Origin: Pseudomonas sp. MWU15-20650
GTDB lineage: Bacteria; Pseudomonadota; Gammaproteobacteria; Pseudomonadales; Pseudomonadaceae
Direction: 5' to 3'
Assembly (NCBI RefSeq): GCF_023242475.1
Contig: NZ_JALJFG010000029.1
Span: forward strand, 18,839-82,838
Length of the DNA: 64,000 nt
Positions 63,928 through 64,000 of this stretch are shown here, piece by piece. Position numbers and translations under genes: made by a program. Every line of letters begins with the position of its first letter. The stretch's first letter is position 1. The notes under the pieces were generated by a model. That model made no database searches. It was given only the letters and a program-made list of their open reading frames with translations, and was not told the origin of the DNA.

Positions 63928-64000
63928 TGTGGGGGGCTTGTCCCGATGGCAGTGGGTCAGTTGAGGATAAGCTGACTGATCCACCGCTATCGGGAGCAAG
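63928..64000. repeat. REPIN, cut by the window end
   Basis: Left arm TGTGGGGGGCTTGTCCCGAT (slightly shortened relative to other copies) and the start of a right arm, CCGCTATCGGGAGCAAG, at the last base. The remaining right arm lies outside the window. Confidence 0.85.

Noticed and set aside
31763..64000. The five spaced copies of a near-identical repeat as a possible CRISPR or transposon array
   Set aside because: They are dispersed in separate intergenic regions, each an inverted REP pair; there are no spacers, cas genes or transposase.

Overview
This window looks like chromosomal DNA from a Pseudomonas of the P. fluorescens group. The evidence is gene content and order: a mannitol/arabitol operon (mtlR, mtlEFGKDYZ), a 2-ketogluconate operon (ptxS, kguEKTD), MuxABC-OpmB, a MexMN-like pump beside a two-component system, many small Pseudomonas DUF genes, high GC, and REP/REPIN repeats of the fluorescens type (GTGGGAGGGGGC arms). 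No rRNA, tRNA, CRISPR array, prophage or insertion sequence was seen. The window reads as core and near-core chromosome with local decay.

Layout. 1-1.8 kb: 3' end of a hybrid histidine kinase and a diguanylate cyclase. 1.8-9.6 kb, minus strand: the GlgE alpha-glucan/trehalose operon (glgE, then a treS-maltokinase fusion, then glgB, then the cyclase), probably driven by an AlgU-type promoter. 9.8-16.6 kb: a tiny proline-rich protein, ccoG with an Anr-type box, a MocR regulator, a small hypothetical protein, an SDR oxidoreductase and an MHYT-GGDEF-EAL protein. 16.8-25.8 kb, minus strand: the muxABC-opmB efflux operon, each gene overlapping the next by 4 bp. 26-28.6 kb: tpx with its terminator, a glycosyltransferase and a GNAT acetyltransferase. 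28.7-38.9 kb: the mtl regulon, with a DUF6124 gene and a highly structured leader inserted between mtlR and mtlE, and two REPINs inside the operon. 39-42.4 kb: an autotransporter separated from its signal peptide by a frameshift, then DUF2790 and DUF1652 genes. 42.6-44.9 kb: a short catalytic-only threonine dehydratase preceded by what looks like a complete attenuator, divergent from a ParD-like/methionine aminopeptidase pair with a 30-bp operator-like palindrome. 44.9-47.7 kb: a RimK-like ATP-grasp ligase divergent from a GNAT-C39 peptidase fusion. 47.7-50.1 kb: a sulfur-scavenging block: sfnG, two divergent sigma-54 promoter matches around a 20-bp dyad, a decayed acyl-CoA dehydrogenase gene and a TauE exporter. 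50.2-57.6 kb: a methyltransferase, an RstAB-like two-component system and the divergent mexMN-like pump with spaced direct repeats in its promoter. 57.7-64 kb: DUF1345, an AraC remnant, and ptxS-kguEKTD with two perfect PtxS operators.

The most interesting regions are regulatory: the threonine dehydratase attenuator, the branched RNA leader of the DUF6124 gene, the divergent sigma-54/dyad arrangement at sfnG, the direct repeats at mexMN, and the ParD-like/map operator. All functional calls come from reading translations, motifs and gene order. No database search was run.
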